DNA from: an uncultured Saprospiraceae bacterium
GTDB lineage: Bacteria; Bacteroidota; Bacteroidia; Chitinophagales; Saprospiraceae
Reading direction: 5' to 3'
Assembly: GCA_937928045.1 (NCBI GenBank)
Contig: CALFWO010000021.1
Span: forward strand, 1 to 64,000
DNA length: 64,000 nucleotides
Positions 53,633 through 62,314 of the stretch are shown here, piece by piece. Positions within the stretch are counted from its first letter, which is position 1. Every line of letters starts with the position of its first letter. The translations under genes were made by a program, and so were the position numbers. The notes below the pieces were generated by a model. That model was not told where the DNA came from. It made no database searches and saw only the letters and a program-made list of their open reading frames with translations.

Positions 53633-53654
53633 TCAAGCACAAACAAATAAATAA

Positions 53655-53688
53655 AAAGGGAGTTGATTCATTTCAGCTCCCTTTTTTT
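53655..53688 (+). terminator. Rho-independent terminator of rplT
   Basis: GGGAGTTGA pairs with TCAGCTCCC (one G-T) around a 6-base loop, followed by seven T residues. The T-run ends at the first possible ATG of the next gene, which argues that the next gene starts later. Confidence 0.92.
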
Positions 53689-53736
53689 ATGTCCAATTCG
53701 TACCTTTCCAACATGTCCTCCATCCCTTCGGTTATC

Positions 53737-56700
53737 ATGGAAGCGCAAGCTGCAAAAGAGGTCTACCGCAACTTACTGCGTGTGGCCACTCAGCCCAATT
53801 TAGAACTGGGACAACAATTTGCACTACTCCACCGCATATTCACCGAGTGTTATATCGACATCTGTAGAGTTGAAAAAATTCCTTTCAATAATCTTTACAG
53901 CAGAATGGCTTTTATCGAGCATAGATATCGCCTTCCAAGATGGTTATCGAGTAGATTGCACAGCTTTAGGATCTTTAGTAAAAAAGAGCAAAAGGAAGAT
54001 CAGGAAAAAAAAGAGGCCTATGACCTCGGCATGAGCGCACTAATGCAATTGGTGGAATTCCTTTCTAAACAACAACCTCCAGCATCTTTAGTAACACTTT
54101 TCCCTGATGATAAAACAGCCATTTGGTATCCAAACTACAAAAAGGAATATCGAGAATCCATACGAATAACAGTACTAGAGATTGACGATCAACAGAAATT
54201 GATTGTTGCCAAAAGTGAGATCAGTCCAAGCGAAACGATTACCGTGCAATACGACATCGCCGATTACAACGATAATTTTACCGAACAGATCGAACAATTG
54301 CCAGCATTTATTGGCTTGCCATGCATCGTTCAATTGCTAAAGGTCAAAACCAACAAAGCTGGAGTGTTGGAACCTAAGATGTTTATTATTGAGCCGGACC
54401 TGCTTATCGATATTTCGGCAATTTCGGAGAGCTTTCAACCTTTCGAGGTGCTTCCCGAATTTTATATGTTGAAAAAATATTTGCCATTTTCTCCTGGGAT
54501 TCCACTGCTGGTTGGAAACATTGCAAATGCTTTTCTAGATGAATTACTTTTGAATGATGAGGCGGAGTTTAAAGATCTCGTCAAAAATATTTTCAAACTA
54601 CAACCGCTTTCCTTAGTTACTTTAAACGATGATGAAGTAAGGGAATTGGTTCAAAAAATAAAAACTCATTTTTTAGTCCTAAAAGAAATTGTAAAAAATG
54701 GATTGCCAAGAGCGGATATTGACCCCAATCAGATTTGCTTGGAACCCACCTTTTTCTCATCCGATCATGGCATTCAAGGGCGATTGGATTTATTCTATCC
54801 CGATCCAGAAAAACCTGCTATGATAGAATTGAAATCGGGAAAAGTTTACAAGCCCAATACCTATGGACTGGCCCGCAACCACTATACGCAAACCTTGCTT
54901 TATGATCTTCTGATTAAATTTACTTCAAAGCAACAGCTGAAGCCAACCAATTATATTCTTTATTCTCAAATGGCTGAAGCTCCACTTCGCTTTGCGCCAC
55001 CGGCTTTGAATCATCAAGTTCAAGCCATGGTAGTTCGAAATCAAATAGTATTTTCTGAATTCAAATTATCAAAATTAAATCTTGAAGATAAATTCGATGA
55101 AACCAATTGGATTTATGATTTAAATCCGCACAACTATCCTCAACTTAAAGGATTTCATCAAAGAGATTTGCAACGCTTTTCAAAAATTTTGAATGAGGCC
55201 AGTCCTTTAGAGAAAAAATTCTTTTTCAACTTTACCAGTTTCATTGCTCGGGAACAATTGATTGCAAAGATTGGAATTCATGGTTCGGATCGGAGCCAAG
55301 GGCAAGCGGCACTTTGGTTAGATACTTTGGAGACTAAGCAAAATCGATTTGATATTCTTGAAGGATTACATTTGCTAAAAAATGATTCTTCGGAAGAAGA
55401 GCCTCTACTCCACTTTGACAGAAGATCAGCACATAGTCTATCCAACTTTAGAAAAGGTGACATTGTTATTTTTTACCAAACTCCAGAAGTTGATGAGTCG
55501 CCACTTCATTATCAATTATTCAAAGGAACTATTTTAGTGTTGGAGGCAAAAACCGTTGTTATTCGATTGCGATACAAACAATTCAATTCAAAGGTATTTG
55601 AAACAGGAACAGCTTGGCGCGCGGAGCATGACATCATGGATGTTTCATTTACAAATTTGCATAAGAATCTTTTCCGATTCCTGGCAGCAGCGACTAAAAA
55701 GAAATCTTTGCTTTTGGGATTGGCTACACCAAAGCCTTATCACTACGCCAACAAGATTCCTAAGCCTGATGACTTAAGTGATCATCAGTTCAATGTTCTA
55801 CAAAAGACGTTGACTTCAGAAGATTACTTTTTGCTTTGGGGGCCTCCAGGCACTGGAAAAACTTCCGTTCTACTTCGGCATTTAGTCAAACATATTTTAG
55901 CTGAAGAAAAAGAAGATTTGATGCTTTTGGCATACACTAATCGTGCAGTGGATGAAATGTGCGAAGCCATAGAACAAATAGGAGACCACATTCGAGATTT
56001 ATATTTAAGAATTGGCTCTCGCTATTCCACTAAGGAAAATTTTGTGGATCAATTGCTACAAATAAAATTGGAAACAATTGACAATAGAAAAGAATTGCAT
56101 AATTTGATTGGAAAAAAAAGAATCATAGTTGGAACGGTAGCTTCGATGTTAAGTAAGCCAGAGTTGTTCAAGCTAAAACGATTTGGAACGGTGATTATTG
56201 ATGAAGCTTCCCAGATTCTGGAACCGATGTTGGCCGGTTTGTTACCAAAGTTTAAAAAGTTCATTTTAATTGGAGATCACCAACAATTACCCGCTGTGGT
56301 ACTTCAAAGTCCTGATGATTCTAAGATCGATGATCCTGCGCTACACGAGCTCGGCTTATTCAATATGCGACATTCGTTATTTGAGCGATTGTACAGACGA
56401 GCTCGGGAATACAATTGGCATTGGGCTTACGATCGCTTGAATGAGCAAGGTCGATTGCATAAAAAATTGATGCACTTTAGCAATCAGTTTTTCTATGAAG
56501 GATGTTTGGATTTAATTCCGAATCAAATCATGGGATCGGATCGGCAAACGGCTCCGTTGGTATTCAAAGCCTTAGATCAAGCTTCGGAAATAGGTCAACA
56601 GATTCAAACCCACCGGGCCTTGTTTATAGATACACCACCGGATCTCAATAGTCCCTCGGGAAAGACCAACCATTTTGAAGCAGCCAAGGTTGCCGATGCC

Positions 56701-57087
56701 GTCGACCACTTTTTACAGTTGTATAAAAGTTCAGGGAAATCATTGCATGATAATTCGATTGGAATTATAACGCCCTACCGTGCGCAGATTGCGACCATTC
56801 AAGCAGCATTGATCGAACGAAAAATTCCTTACGACAATATTAGTATTGACACTGTAGAACGTTACCAAGGTGGCGCTAGAGATATTATTTTATTATCACT
56901 TTGCACCAATAGCAAACGCCAACTTCAGCAATTGATATCAACTTCAGATGATGGCATTGATCGGAAATTGAATGTAGCCATCACGCGATCAAAAGAGCAA
57001 TTAATAATTTTCGGATCAGAAGAAATCTTGTTGGAGAATGAGTTGTATAGGAACTTGATATTTTGGGCAGGGCGAAAATCAGAATAA
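53737..57087 (+). CDS. Dna2-like nuclease-helicase (PD-(D/E)XK nuclease fused to SF1 helicase)
   Basis: The frame is open from an ATG at 53689 that sits in the rplT terminator T-run, so the ATG at 53737 (MEAQAAKEVYR) or 53713 is more likely. The protein is about 1,116 residues. In the middle, GRLDLFYPDPEKPAMIELKSGKVYKP carries the PD-(D/E)XK nuclease motif (D and ExK), with LARNHYTQTLLYDLL after it. From about residue 690 there is an SF1B helicase of the Dna2/Upf1 kind: GPPGTGKT, AYTNRAVDEM, IIDEASQILEP, IGDHQQLPAV, IGIITPYRAQI, VERYQGGARDIILLSL and LNVAITRSKEQL. It probably processes DNA ends or flaps. The Fe-S cysteines of Dna2 and Cas4 are not seen. Confidence 0.88.
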   Translation: MEAQAAKEVYRNLLRVATQPNLELGQQFALLHRIFTECYIDICRVEKIPFNNLYSRMAFIEHRYRLPRWLSSRLHSFRIFSKKEQKEDQEKKEAYDLGMSALMQLVEFLSKQQPPASLVTLFPDDKTAIWYPNYKKEYRESIRITVLEIDDQQKLIVAKSEISPSETITVQYDIADYNDNFTEQIEQLPAFIGLPCIVQLLKVKTNKAGVLEPKMFIIEPDLLIDISAISESFQPFEVLPEFYMLKKYLPFSPGIPLLVGNIANAFLDELLLNDEAEFKDLVKNIFKLQPLSLVTLNDDEVRELVQKIKTHFLVLKEIVKNGLPRADIDPNQICLEPTFFSSDHGIQGRLDLFYPDPEKPAMIELKSGKVYKPNTYGLARNHYTQTLLYDLLIKFTSKQQLKPTNYILYSQMAEAPLRFAPPALNHQVQAMVVRNQIVFSEFKLSKLNLEDKFDETNWIYDLNPHNYPQLKGFHQRDLQRFSKILNEASPLEKKFFFNFTSFIAREQLIAKIGIHGSDRSQGQAALWLDTLETKQNRFDILEGLHLLKNDSSEEEPLLHFDRRSAHSLSNFRKGDIVIFYQTPEVDESPLHYQLFKGTILVLEAKTVVIRLRYKQFNSKVFETGTAWRAEHDIMDVSFTNLHKNLFRFLAAATKKKSLLLGLATPKPYHYANKIPKPDDLSDHQFNVLQKTLTSEDYFLLWGPPGTGKTSVLLRHLVKHILAEEKEDLMLLAYTNRAVDEMCEAIEQIGDHIRDLYLRIGSRYSTKENFVDQLLQIKLETIDNRKELHNLIGKKRIIVGTVASMLSKPELFKLKRFGTVIIDEASQILEPMLAGLLPKFKKFILIGDHQQLPAVVLQSPDDSKIDDPALHELGLFNMRHSLFERLYRRAREYNWHWAYDRLNEQGRLHKKLMHFSNQFFYEGCLDLIPNQIMGSDRQTAPLVFKALDQASEIGQQIQTHRALFIDTPPDLNSPSGKTNHFEAAKVADAVDHFLQLYKSSGKSLHDNSIGIITPYRAQIATIQAALIERKIPYDNISIDTVERYQGGARDIILLSLCTNSKRQLQQLISTSDDGIDRKLNVAITRSKEQLIIFGSEEILLENELYRNLIFWAGRKSE

Positions 57088-57090
57088 TAA

Positions 57091-57127
57091 AAATAGCTCG
57101 CCGGCTGTTGAAACCGATGAGCTATTT
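57091..57127. terminator. Hairpin between convergent genes
   Basis: Perfect 9-bp stem AAATAGCTC/GAGCTATTT with an extra CGG/CCG inside, between the Dna2-like gene (plus) and the M49 peptidase gene (minus). T-runs are short. Confidence 0.65.
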
Positions 57128-57153
57128 GATGAAACTAACCAAATATTAAATAA

Positions 57154-58800
57154 TTACAAGCCCAACACCTTCACCCCTTGCTCAAATATTACATCCACAG
57201 GAATTCCCAATTCAGTCAAGCGATCCAAATCACTTTGCAATTGAGACTTGATGACTCCTTTGTTTTTTACTAAGGCTGCTACCCCATCATAATTTCCATC
57301 CCCTTGAAGCGTTAGGATTTTCTCAGACAATGCATCCATAGCTTTCTGGAAATTTTCAAAGTTAACTTTGTAAGTTCCTGCATTTTCATCGCGGGTAAAA
57401 GCATTCATTTCATCAAAGAAATTAAATCGAATCATGTTTGCTTTTCCATGAGCAGAAGAAGCTCCAAAGCGAACCGACCTAAAAATTCCGGCCATAAAAG
57501 TCACGATGTAATCATTTAGATCTCCATCTAATTCTCCTTTTTTGTGTAATTGATTGATCATGTACAACCCAAGCATATCGGCCTTACCTTCTTCCAATGC
57601 AGAAGCATGTTCTTTAAGCGCTTTTCGTACCGTCCCTTTTCCATCAATGGTATTTTTAATTCCTAGTCCATGTGCCACTTCATGAAACATGGTATTCGAA
57701 AAGAAAGCATCAAACTTTATATGCTTGCGCTGCGTTGGATCAATCAATTCCTGAGCTATCGGAATTAAGATTTTATCAAACTTTGCCTTCATTGCATTTT
57801 TCAATTGCAAACGACGTGTACCTTTCTTGAGCTGAACTTCTTCATCATTTGGTAGATTAATTGCAATGGTTTTAGAGCCAGCATTACAATCTCCCGCGTA
57901 GTATACCACATCGTAAGCATTCAGTTCGGTATCTCGTCCAGGTTTTTCTTTTTTGTATGCTGCAGGAACTGGCAATCCAGTTTGCAACTCGGGAAGAAAA
58001 GCGGCGTACTTTTCTAAACGCTTACTCCATTCCATATCTTTGATTAAAATATAAGCTTCGTGCGCAGCTTTATAACCAAAGAGCTGATCCTCATACGTTT
58101 CGATTGGTCCGATGACGACATCAATCGGATTCTTCTTCATATCCAACCAGGCAAAATCAGATTGCTGATATTCATCATCGAGCATGGCTTTAGATCTTAG
58201 ATTCAAATAATTTTTAAGTCCAGGTTCTTGGGCCAAGTCTGCAGCTTGCTTTAGCAAATCAGACACCTTGGCTACCTGAGACTTAAATTGTTGGTGATAA
58301 GGAACAGAAGTTAAGTTTCCTTTTTCATCTCTTCTTATAAAATTGTAAAGCCCAGATTTACCAGCCAAAGATGAAGCTTCAAATTCTTCTTTAGACATAT
58401 CCTTTGGATAATAATTAGCACCTTCTGGCTTGGCTCCTACTCCATCTACAAACGGCTTATTTCCATCTAATCGATCCCATGGTCCGTAATTAATATTTAC
58501 GAATTGCTTGATTTTTTCATCCTTGATAGTAGACATCAATTCATTTTTGTCTCCATAAGACTCAAACCAGAAAAGTTCGTTCATGACTTCTCCAGCATCA
58601 ATAAGCAATGGAATCATTTTACGATCATTTGCACTCAGCGAAGATAGATCTGCCTCTAATTTAAAAGTTGTATACTTCGACAGTAATTTGTCTATCTCGC
58701 TAGTGGTAGCTTCGGATGAAATTTTTTCAGCGGTTTCCTCCACTGGATTACAAGCGAAGAAAAAAACTGAGGTAAAAATGATTAAGATTGAGTTTCTCAT
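57154..58800 (-). CDS. Lipoprotein of the dipeptidyl-peptidase III (M49) family
   Basis: 548 residues with a lipobox after FFFAC, Cys 17. The metal centre is HEVAHG (HExxH) and, about 25-30 residues on, ALEEGKADMLGLY (EExxxD) for the third ligand. Classic M49 enzymes have HExxGH, a six-residue HExxxH; the shorter HExxH is also known in some bacterial members. GAGDCNAGSKT-like DCNAGSKTIAINLPND and FFSNTMFHE precede. It should cut dipeptides or longer peptides at the cell envelope. Transcribed alone; the Dna2-like gene is convergent. Confidence 0.85.
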   Translation of the reverse strand: MRNSILIIFTSVFFFACNPVEETAEKISSEATTSEIDKLLSKYTTFKLEADLSSLSANDRKMIPLLIDAGEVMNELFWFESYGDKNELMSTIKDEKIKQFVNINYGPWDRLDGNKPFVDGVGAKPEGANYYPKDMSKEEFEASSLAGKSGLYNFIRRDEKGNLTSVPYHQQFKSQVAKVSDLLKQAADLAQEPGLKNYLNLRSKAMLDDEYQQSDFAWLDMKKNPIDVVIGPIETYEDQLFGYKAAHEAYILIKDMEWSKRLEKYAAFLPELQTGLPVPAAYKKEKPGRDTELNAYDVVYYAGDCNAGSKTIAINLPNDEEVQLKKGTRRLQLKNAMKAKFDKILIPIAQELIDPTQRKHIKFDAFFSNTMFHEVAHGLGIKNTIDGKGTVRKALKEHASALEEGKADMLGLYMINQLHKKGELDGDLNDYIVTFMAGIFRSVRFGASSAHGKANMIRFNFFDEMNAFTRDENAGTYKVNFENFQKAMDALSEKILTLQGDGNYDGVAALVKNKGVIKSQLQSDLDRLTELGIPVDVIFEQGVKVLGL

Positions 58801-58857
58801 GTATTGAAGGACTGGTTTTACAATAAGTTAAAGATAGTAAAAAGGAAAGGCTATCTA

Positions 58858-59670
58858 TTAAAATCCCATTATGCTTTTGTCAACGAAGTAAGGAACAACC
58901 AATCCATTTTCGAATCTATTCTTTTCATAGTAATTAGATTCAATTATTCCAGTCCATTCATCAATCAGTTTCAATTGCCTAGAATCATTTTTCTGCACAA
59001 AGAAATTGTAAACATTGCCAATTTCTATTTGACTATTCATACAAATGCAGTGCAAACGAGATAGGATAACCGTTCTGGTCCTGTCTAACATTTTCACCTT
59101 TAAGTGATATCCATCTTTCTTCTCTTTTATGGATTGAATAGAACCAATTAGAACATCGTAGTCCTTGCCCATCATGGTTGAAAAAGCAATACTGCTTGTG
59201 CCTGTTGTTGAAATTTTATATGATTGTCGGTAACTCAATAAAATTCTTTCAAGTTCTTTGGAAAAAGGAATTCCTTCTATCCGCGGTTCCACCAGCCAAG
59301 TATAACCTGACTTCTTATCATTTGATTGGACCAATTTATTTACAAAAAAGAAATAGGATGCATCCTTCTCCATCTGGATACCATAATCCATGATCATGGT
59401 ATCCAATTCTAAATCTATTACATCTAATTTATCAACACCAAATTTTATCGTTTCATAATCTCTTGCTCCTTTATAATATTTTTGAATGGATACTTTGAGC
59501 GTGAATGCACTTCCATCTCCATCTGACTCCTCATATTTAATATCCGACAATTTACCTTTGAAAACAGTATGCGCTTCATCAAAAAGTATTCTCGTGATTA
59601 GCGTTTGAGTTGATGCGAAAGTGGACAGCAGCGTAAATATAAATAGTAAGAGGTAAGTTGGTTTCATCAT
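58858..59670 (-). CDS. Secreted protein of unknown function
   Basis: The frame is open back to 59856, but that part overlaps queE, and the ATG pair at 59670/59667 (MMKPTYLLLFIFTLLSTFAST) starts a clean signal peptide, so I start there: 270 residues. The mature part has many Tyr, Lys and Asp residues with beta-strand character (VFKGKLSDIKYEESDG, VGSIQSIKEKKDGYHLKVKML) and repeats a motif of G-K/S-x-x-x-I near residues 35 and 160, suggesting two related beta domains (similar to OB or tissue-inhibitor-like folds). No known family recognised. It is 111 bp after queE on the same strand. Confidence 0.65.
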   Translation of the reverse strand: MMKPTYLLLFIFTLLSTFASTQTLITRILFDEAHTVFKGKLSDIKYEESDGDGSAFTLKVSIQKYYKGARDYETIKFGVDKLDVIDLELDTMIMDYGIQMEKDASYFFFVNKLVQSNDKKSGYTWLVEPRIEGIPFSKELERILLSYRQSYKISTTGTSSIAFSTMMGKDYDVLIGSIQSIKEKKDGYHLKVKMLDRTRTVILSRLHCICMNSQIEIGNVYNFFVQKNDSRQLKLIDEWTGIIESNYYEKNRFENGLVVPYFVDKSIMGF

Positions 59671-59780
59671 TGAATTCATTATTAATGAAACGAAAATTAG
59701 AACATAATATTTCTTAGAAAGATAAGAGCAGAACAGCGTGTCTGCAATTCCGAAGCTTTGATCACCTTCAATGTTTTTCC

Positions 59781-60413
59781 CTACTTCAATCCTACCACCT
59801 TGTGCATCTGCACACTCAGTTTCCACTTTGGATTTTCTAAGCAGTAGACAATGCAAGCTTGAATATTGGCATCTTGGTTTTCATTGTCCATCGGCTGGAG
59901 GTAATAATTTTCGAAGTCGAGTTGCTCCCAATCTTCAGGATTCATTTTTCCTTGTGGATAGACCAATTTTAATTCATGACCTTTTTTAACAATCACTTCA
60001 CTCCCCTCTTTTGGACTCATGCAAATCCAATCTAGTCCCTTGGGGATTTCGATTGTTCCATTGGTTTCGACACCTACTTCAATGTTATATTGATGAAATA
60101 CTTCGATCAATGATTCGTCCAATTGCAAGAGCGGCTCGCCTCCGGTACAAACAACATATTTTTTCCCTTCATCCTCATCAGGCCAACAATCGCTTATTTT
60201 TTGGGCAAGTTCTTCCGCGGTGTATTTGCCACCGTTAACACCGTCAATGCCCCAAAAGTCTGTATCACAAAATTTGCAAATGGCTTTGTGTCGATCTTCC
60301 TCCCGACCTGACCAAAGATTACATCCCGAAAAGCGGCAAAAAACCGCTGGACGACCGGCATGAGCGCCTTCTCCTTGTAGGGTGTAATAAATCTCTTTGA
60401 CCTTATAATTCAT
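59781..60413 (-). CDS. queE: 7-carboxy-7-deazaguanine synthase (radical SAM)
   Basis: It makes 7-carboxy-7-deazaguanine for queuosine synthesis. 210 residues with the QueE form of the radical-SAM cluster, C-x14-C-x2-C (CNLWSGREEDRHKAICKFC, residues about 31-49). Also LQGEGAHAGRPAVFCRFSGC, TGGEPLLQLD, VETNGT and HELKLVYPQ. The insertion between the first and second Cys is typical of this enzyme. No other que gene is nearby. Confidence 0.95.
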   Translation of the reverse strand: MNYKVKEIYYTLQGEGAHAGRPAVFCRFSGCNLWSGREEDRHKAICKFCDTDFWGIDGVNGGKYTAEELAQKISDCWPDEDEGKKYVVCTGGEPLLQLDESLIEVFHQYNIEVGVETNGTIEIPKGLDWICMSPKEGSEVIVKKGHELKLVYPQGKMNPEDWEQLDFENYYLQPMDNENQDANIQACIVYCLENPKWKLSVQMHKVVGLK

Positions 60414-60420
60414 AGATGCG

Positions 60421-60453
60421 CAAAGTTAACGCTTTATTCCCTCCAATGACCAA
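60421..60453 (-). promoter_or_regulatory. Promoter of queE inside the methyltransferase 3' end
   Basis: TTG (60453-60451), 22-bp spacer, TAACTTTG (60428-60421, perfect TAnnTTTG), with the queE ATG 8 bp on. The transcript would be nearly leaderless. It overlaps the stop of the upstream methyltransferase gene. Confidence 0.7.
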
Positions 60454-61064
60454 TAGTCGAAGATAAACTCTGACTTCAATTTAATGCTCGATTGTAAATG
60501 GAATCCAGCCTTAGTCATCATGACCTGATAATCAGCAAGGTCGTATTGGTGCGGATGTAATATATCGCCTGGAATCAGTTGAAAAATCTTCTTCAACAAT
60601 CCATAATTATGGGCGTCAATAGTCATGATCAATTTCCCATTAGGTTTTAGGCAATCGCTAAGGTTAGCCACCGCTTTGTTGATATCGTCCACATGGTTAA
60701 TAGCATTTATACAAAATATCAAGTCGAAAGGCTCCTTGCTTATGAATCGCTCTAAGGATTGATTTTCGAATGTACAAAAGGGATAATCAGCTGGATTAAA
60801 GTGCGGAAGGTCAATTGCATATTTGTCTAAAAGCGGGTCTATCGCCGTGACTTCGTGCTTGTCGAGTATGGTGAAAATCCCTGCCGGTCCACAACCTGCA
60901 TCTAAGATTTTGCTCCCAGGATTCAAATCAACTGCCAATTCCGCCAAGGTCTTTTGCCAATAGTCCTTCTTCCAAGCCAAGTACTCCTCAGGAGACTTTC
61001 CTTTTAAGTAGTTCTTCCACCATCTAAGCTCGATATTCTGAGCAATTTTCCAACGCAAGGACAT
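60426..61064 (-). CDS. Class I SAM-dependent methyltransferase
   Basis: 212 residues. SAM motif I ILDAGCGPAGIF (residues about 53-64), motif II VTAIDPLLDKY, motif IV DLIFCINAINHVDD and post-motif LKPNGKLIMTIDAHNYG are all visible. The N-terminal part (LRWKIAQNIELRWWKNYLKGK) recalls small-molecule or lipid methyltransferases. The substrate is not identifiable. It is next to queE on the same strand, 12 bp upstream, but queE has its own promoter. It is divergent from the Smr gene. Confidence 0.88.
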   Translation of the reverse strand: MSLRWKIAQNIELRWWKNYLKGKSPEEYLAWKKDYWQKTLAELAVDLNPGSKILDAGCGPAGIFTILDKHEVTAIDPLLDKYAIDLPHFNPADYPFCTFENQSLERFISKEPFDLIFCINAINHVDDINKAVANLSDCLKPNGKLIMTIDAHNYGLLKKIFQLIPGDILHPHQYDLADYQVMMTKAGFHLQSSIKLKSEFIFDYWSLEGIKR

Positions 61065-61168
61065 CTTTTCGAATAATTTGAGGCGAAGTTAATGGAATGT
61101 AGGATATTTGCAGGCATAGCTGTTGAAAACTGAAAAGTTGTCGAATCAACAGTAAAAATGGAAAAGAT

Positions 61169-62164
61169 ATGATGATTGGCGAAGGTTCTAGGGTACGATT
61201 GATTTATACCGGTGATGTAGGGAAAATCATCCGGATTGATGATGATGTGGCTCAAGTAGAATTATCGGATGGCGATGTCATTCCTTGTCCGATGGAGAAT
61301 TTAGAATCTGTGACTGCTGTTGCCGCAAAGCCATCAAATGAGTGGCAATTGAATGGGGAAAAAAGTTGGTTGTTATCGAAATCTACGCAGATTGGCTCGG
61401 GTGTTCATATGGCTGCGGCTTTTGATGAAAATGATCCTCAAAATTTCGAATTGTTTCTAATTAACAATACTGATCAATCCGCCCTATTTAGTTTTCAAAT
61501 CAAATCAAAGATCAAGCAGCAAGGCAAACTTAATGGGAAGATCGGTGCAATGATGGTTTACCATTTGGATAAAATTGGATTCACTTGGTTAGGAGAAGGA
61601 ACAAAGGCTTATTTTGAATTTTGGCCAGTGTTACAGAATGGAACAGGTAAAAAATTAGATCCGGTTGTAAATATTAAGGTTCCTCAATTTTTTGAAAATC
61701 ATCAAACGCATGCTGAGATTCATCCGCAGCCTTTGAAGCTTTTTCCGTTGTTTAAAAAGTGGGTAGCTGAGCCGACAGAGATGTCAAAAGAAAGTCTTCA
61801 GTCTTATACGAAAGAAAAAATGCGTTGGCGAGAATGGGAAGGGATTATGGACAACCATGAGGTAGAAGCCAAGGCCGCATTTAACCACAAGATTGATCTC
61901 CATGCGGAATCCTTAACGGAGATGTACGATCAATTGGGAAGCCTTGAAATCCTAAAATTGCAGATTCGGCACTTTGAGAAATACATGACCGAAGCGATAA
62001 AAATCAATGCTGATCGCGTATTTATTATTCACGGAATTGGCAAAGGAAAACTTAGACAAGAGATTGCAACGAGGTTGGCAAGATATCCTCAAGTTGCTTC
62101 TTACGTAAATGAATATCATCCAAGGTATGGCTGGGGAGCAACGGAGGTGGTATTTAGGTCTTAG
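61169..62164 (+). CDS. DUF2027 protein with C-terminal Smr domain
   Basis: 331 residues. The N-terminal part (residues 1-60, GSRVRLIYTGDVGKIIRIDDDVAQVELSDGDVIPCP) is an SH3-like tract of the DUF2027 family known from Bacteroidota; a central beta-sandwich follows. The C-terminal Smr domain has DLHAESL (about residue 240) and VFIIHGIGKGKLRQEI, the residues that in the MutS2 Smr domain cut nucleic acid. The role is not established; a part in RNA or DNA handling, such as ribosome rescue, is an inference. It is divergent from the methyltransferase. Confidence 0.87.
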   Translation: MMIGEGSRVRLIYTGDVGKIIRIDDDVAQVELSDGDVIPCPMENLESVTAVAAKPSNEWQLNGEKSWLLSKSTQIGSGVHMAAAFDENDPQNFELFLINNTDQSALFSFQIKSKIKQQGKLNGKIGAMMVYHLDKIGFTWLGEGTKAYFEFWPVLQNGTGKKLDPVVNIKVPQFFENHQTHAEIHPQPLKLFPLFKKWVAEPTEMSKESLQSYTKEKMRWREWEGIMDNHEVEAKAAFNHKIDLHAESLTEMYDQLGSLEILKLQIRHFEKYMTEAIKINADRVFIIHGIGKGKLRQEIATRLARYPQVASYVNEYHPRYGWGATEVVFRS

Positions 62165-62314
62165 CTGCTTGTTGCGGAATGCTTGGATTTTCGATTTGGG
62201 CAATTCAATAAGAATTGAGTTCTTTTTTATTATTAAAACCAACTAGAAAACAGAAATTAGCCTCAAAATTAGTAACACTATTATTTTGTGATCGTCATTA
62301 AATAAACAGATTAG

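Noticed and set aside
53689-53736. First ATG of the Dna2-like frame as its true start
   Set aside because: It overlaps the T-run of the rplT terminator, leaving no room for a transcript start; later ATGs at 53713 and 53737 are better.
53737-57087. Cas4/CRISPR-associated protein
   Set aside because: The nuclease resembles Cas4 in part, but no CRISPR array or cas gene is present and the helicase fusion fits Dna2-like proteins.
59671-59856. N-terminal extension of the secreted unknown protein
   Set aside because: It overlaps queE on the same strand, and the signal peptide begins at the later ATG.
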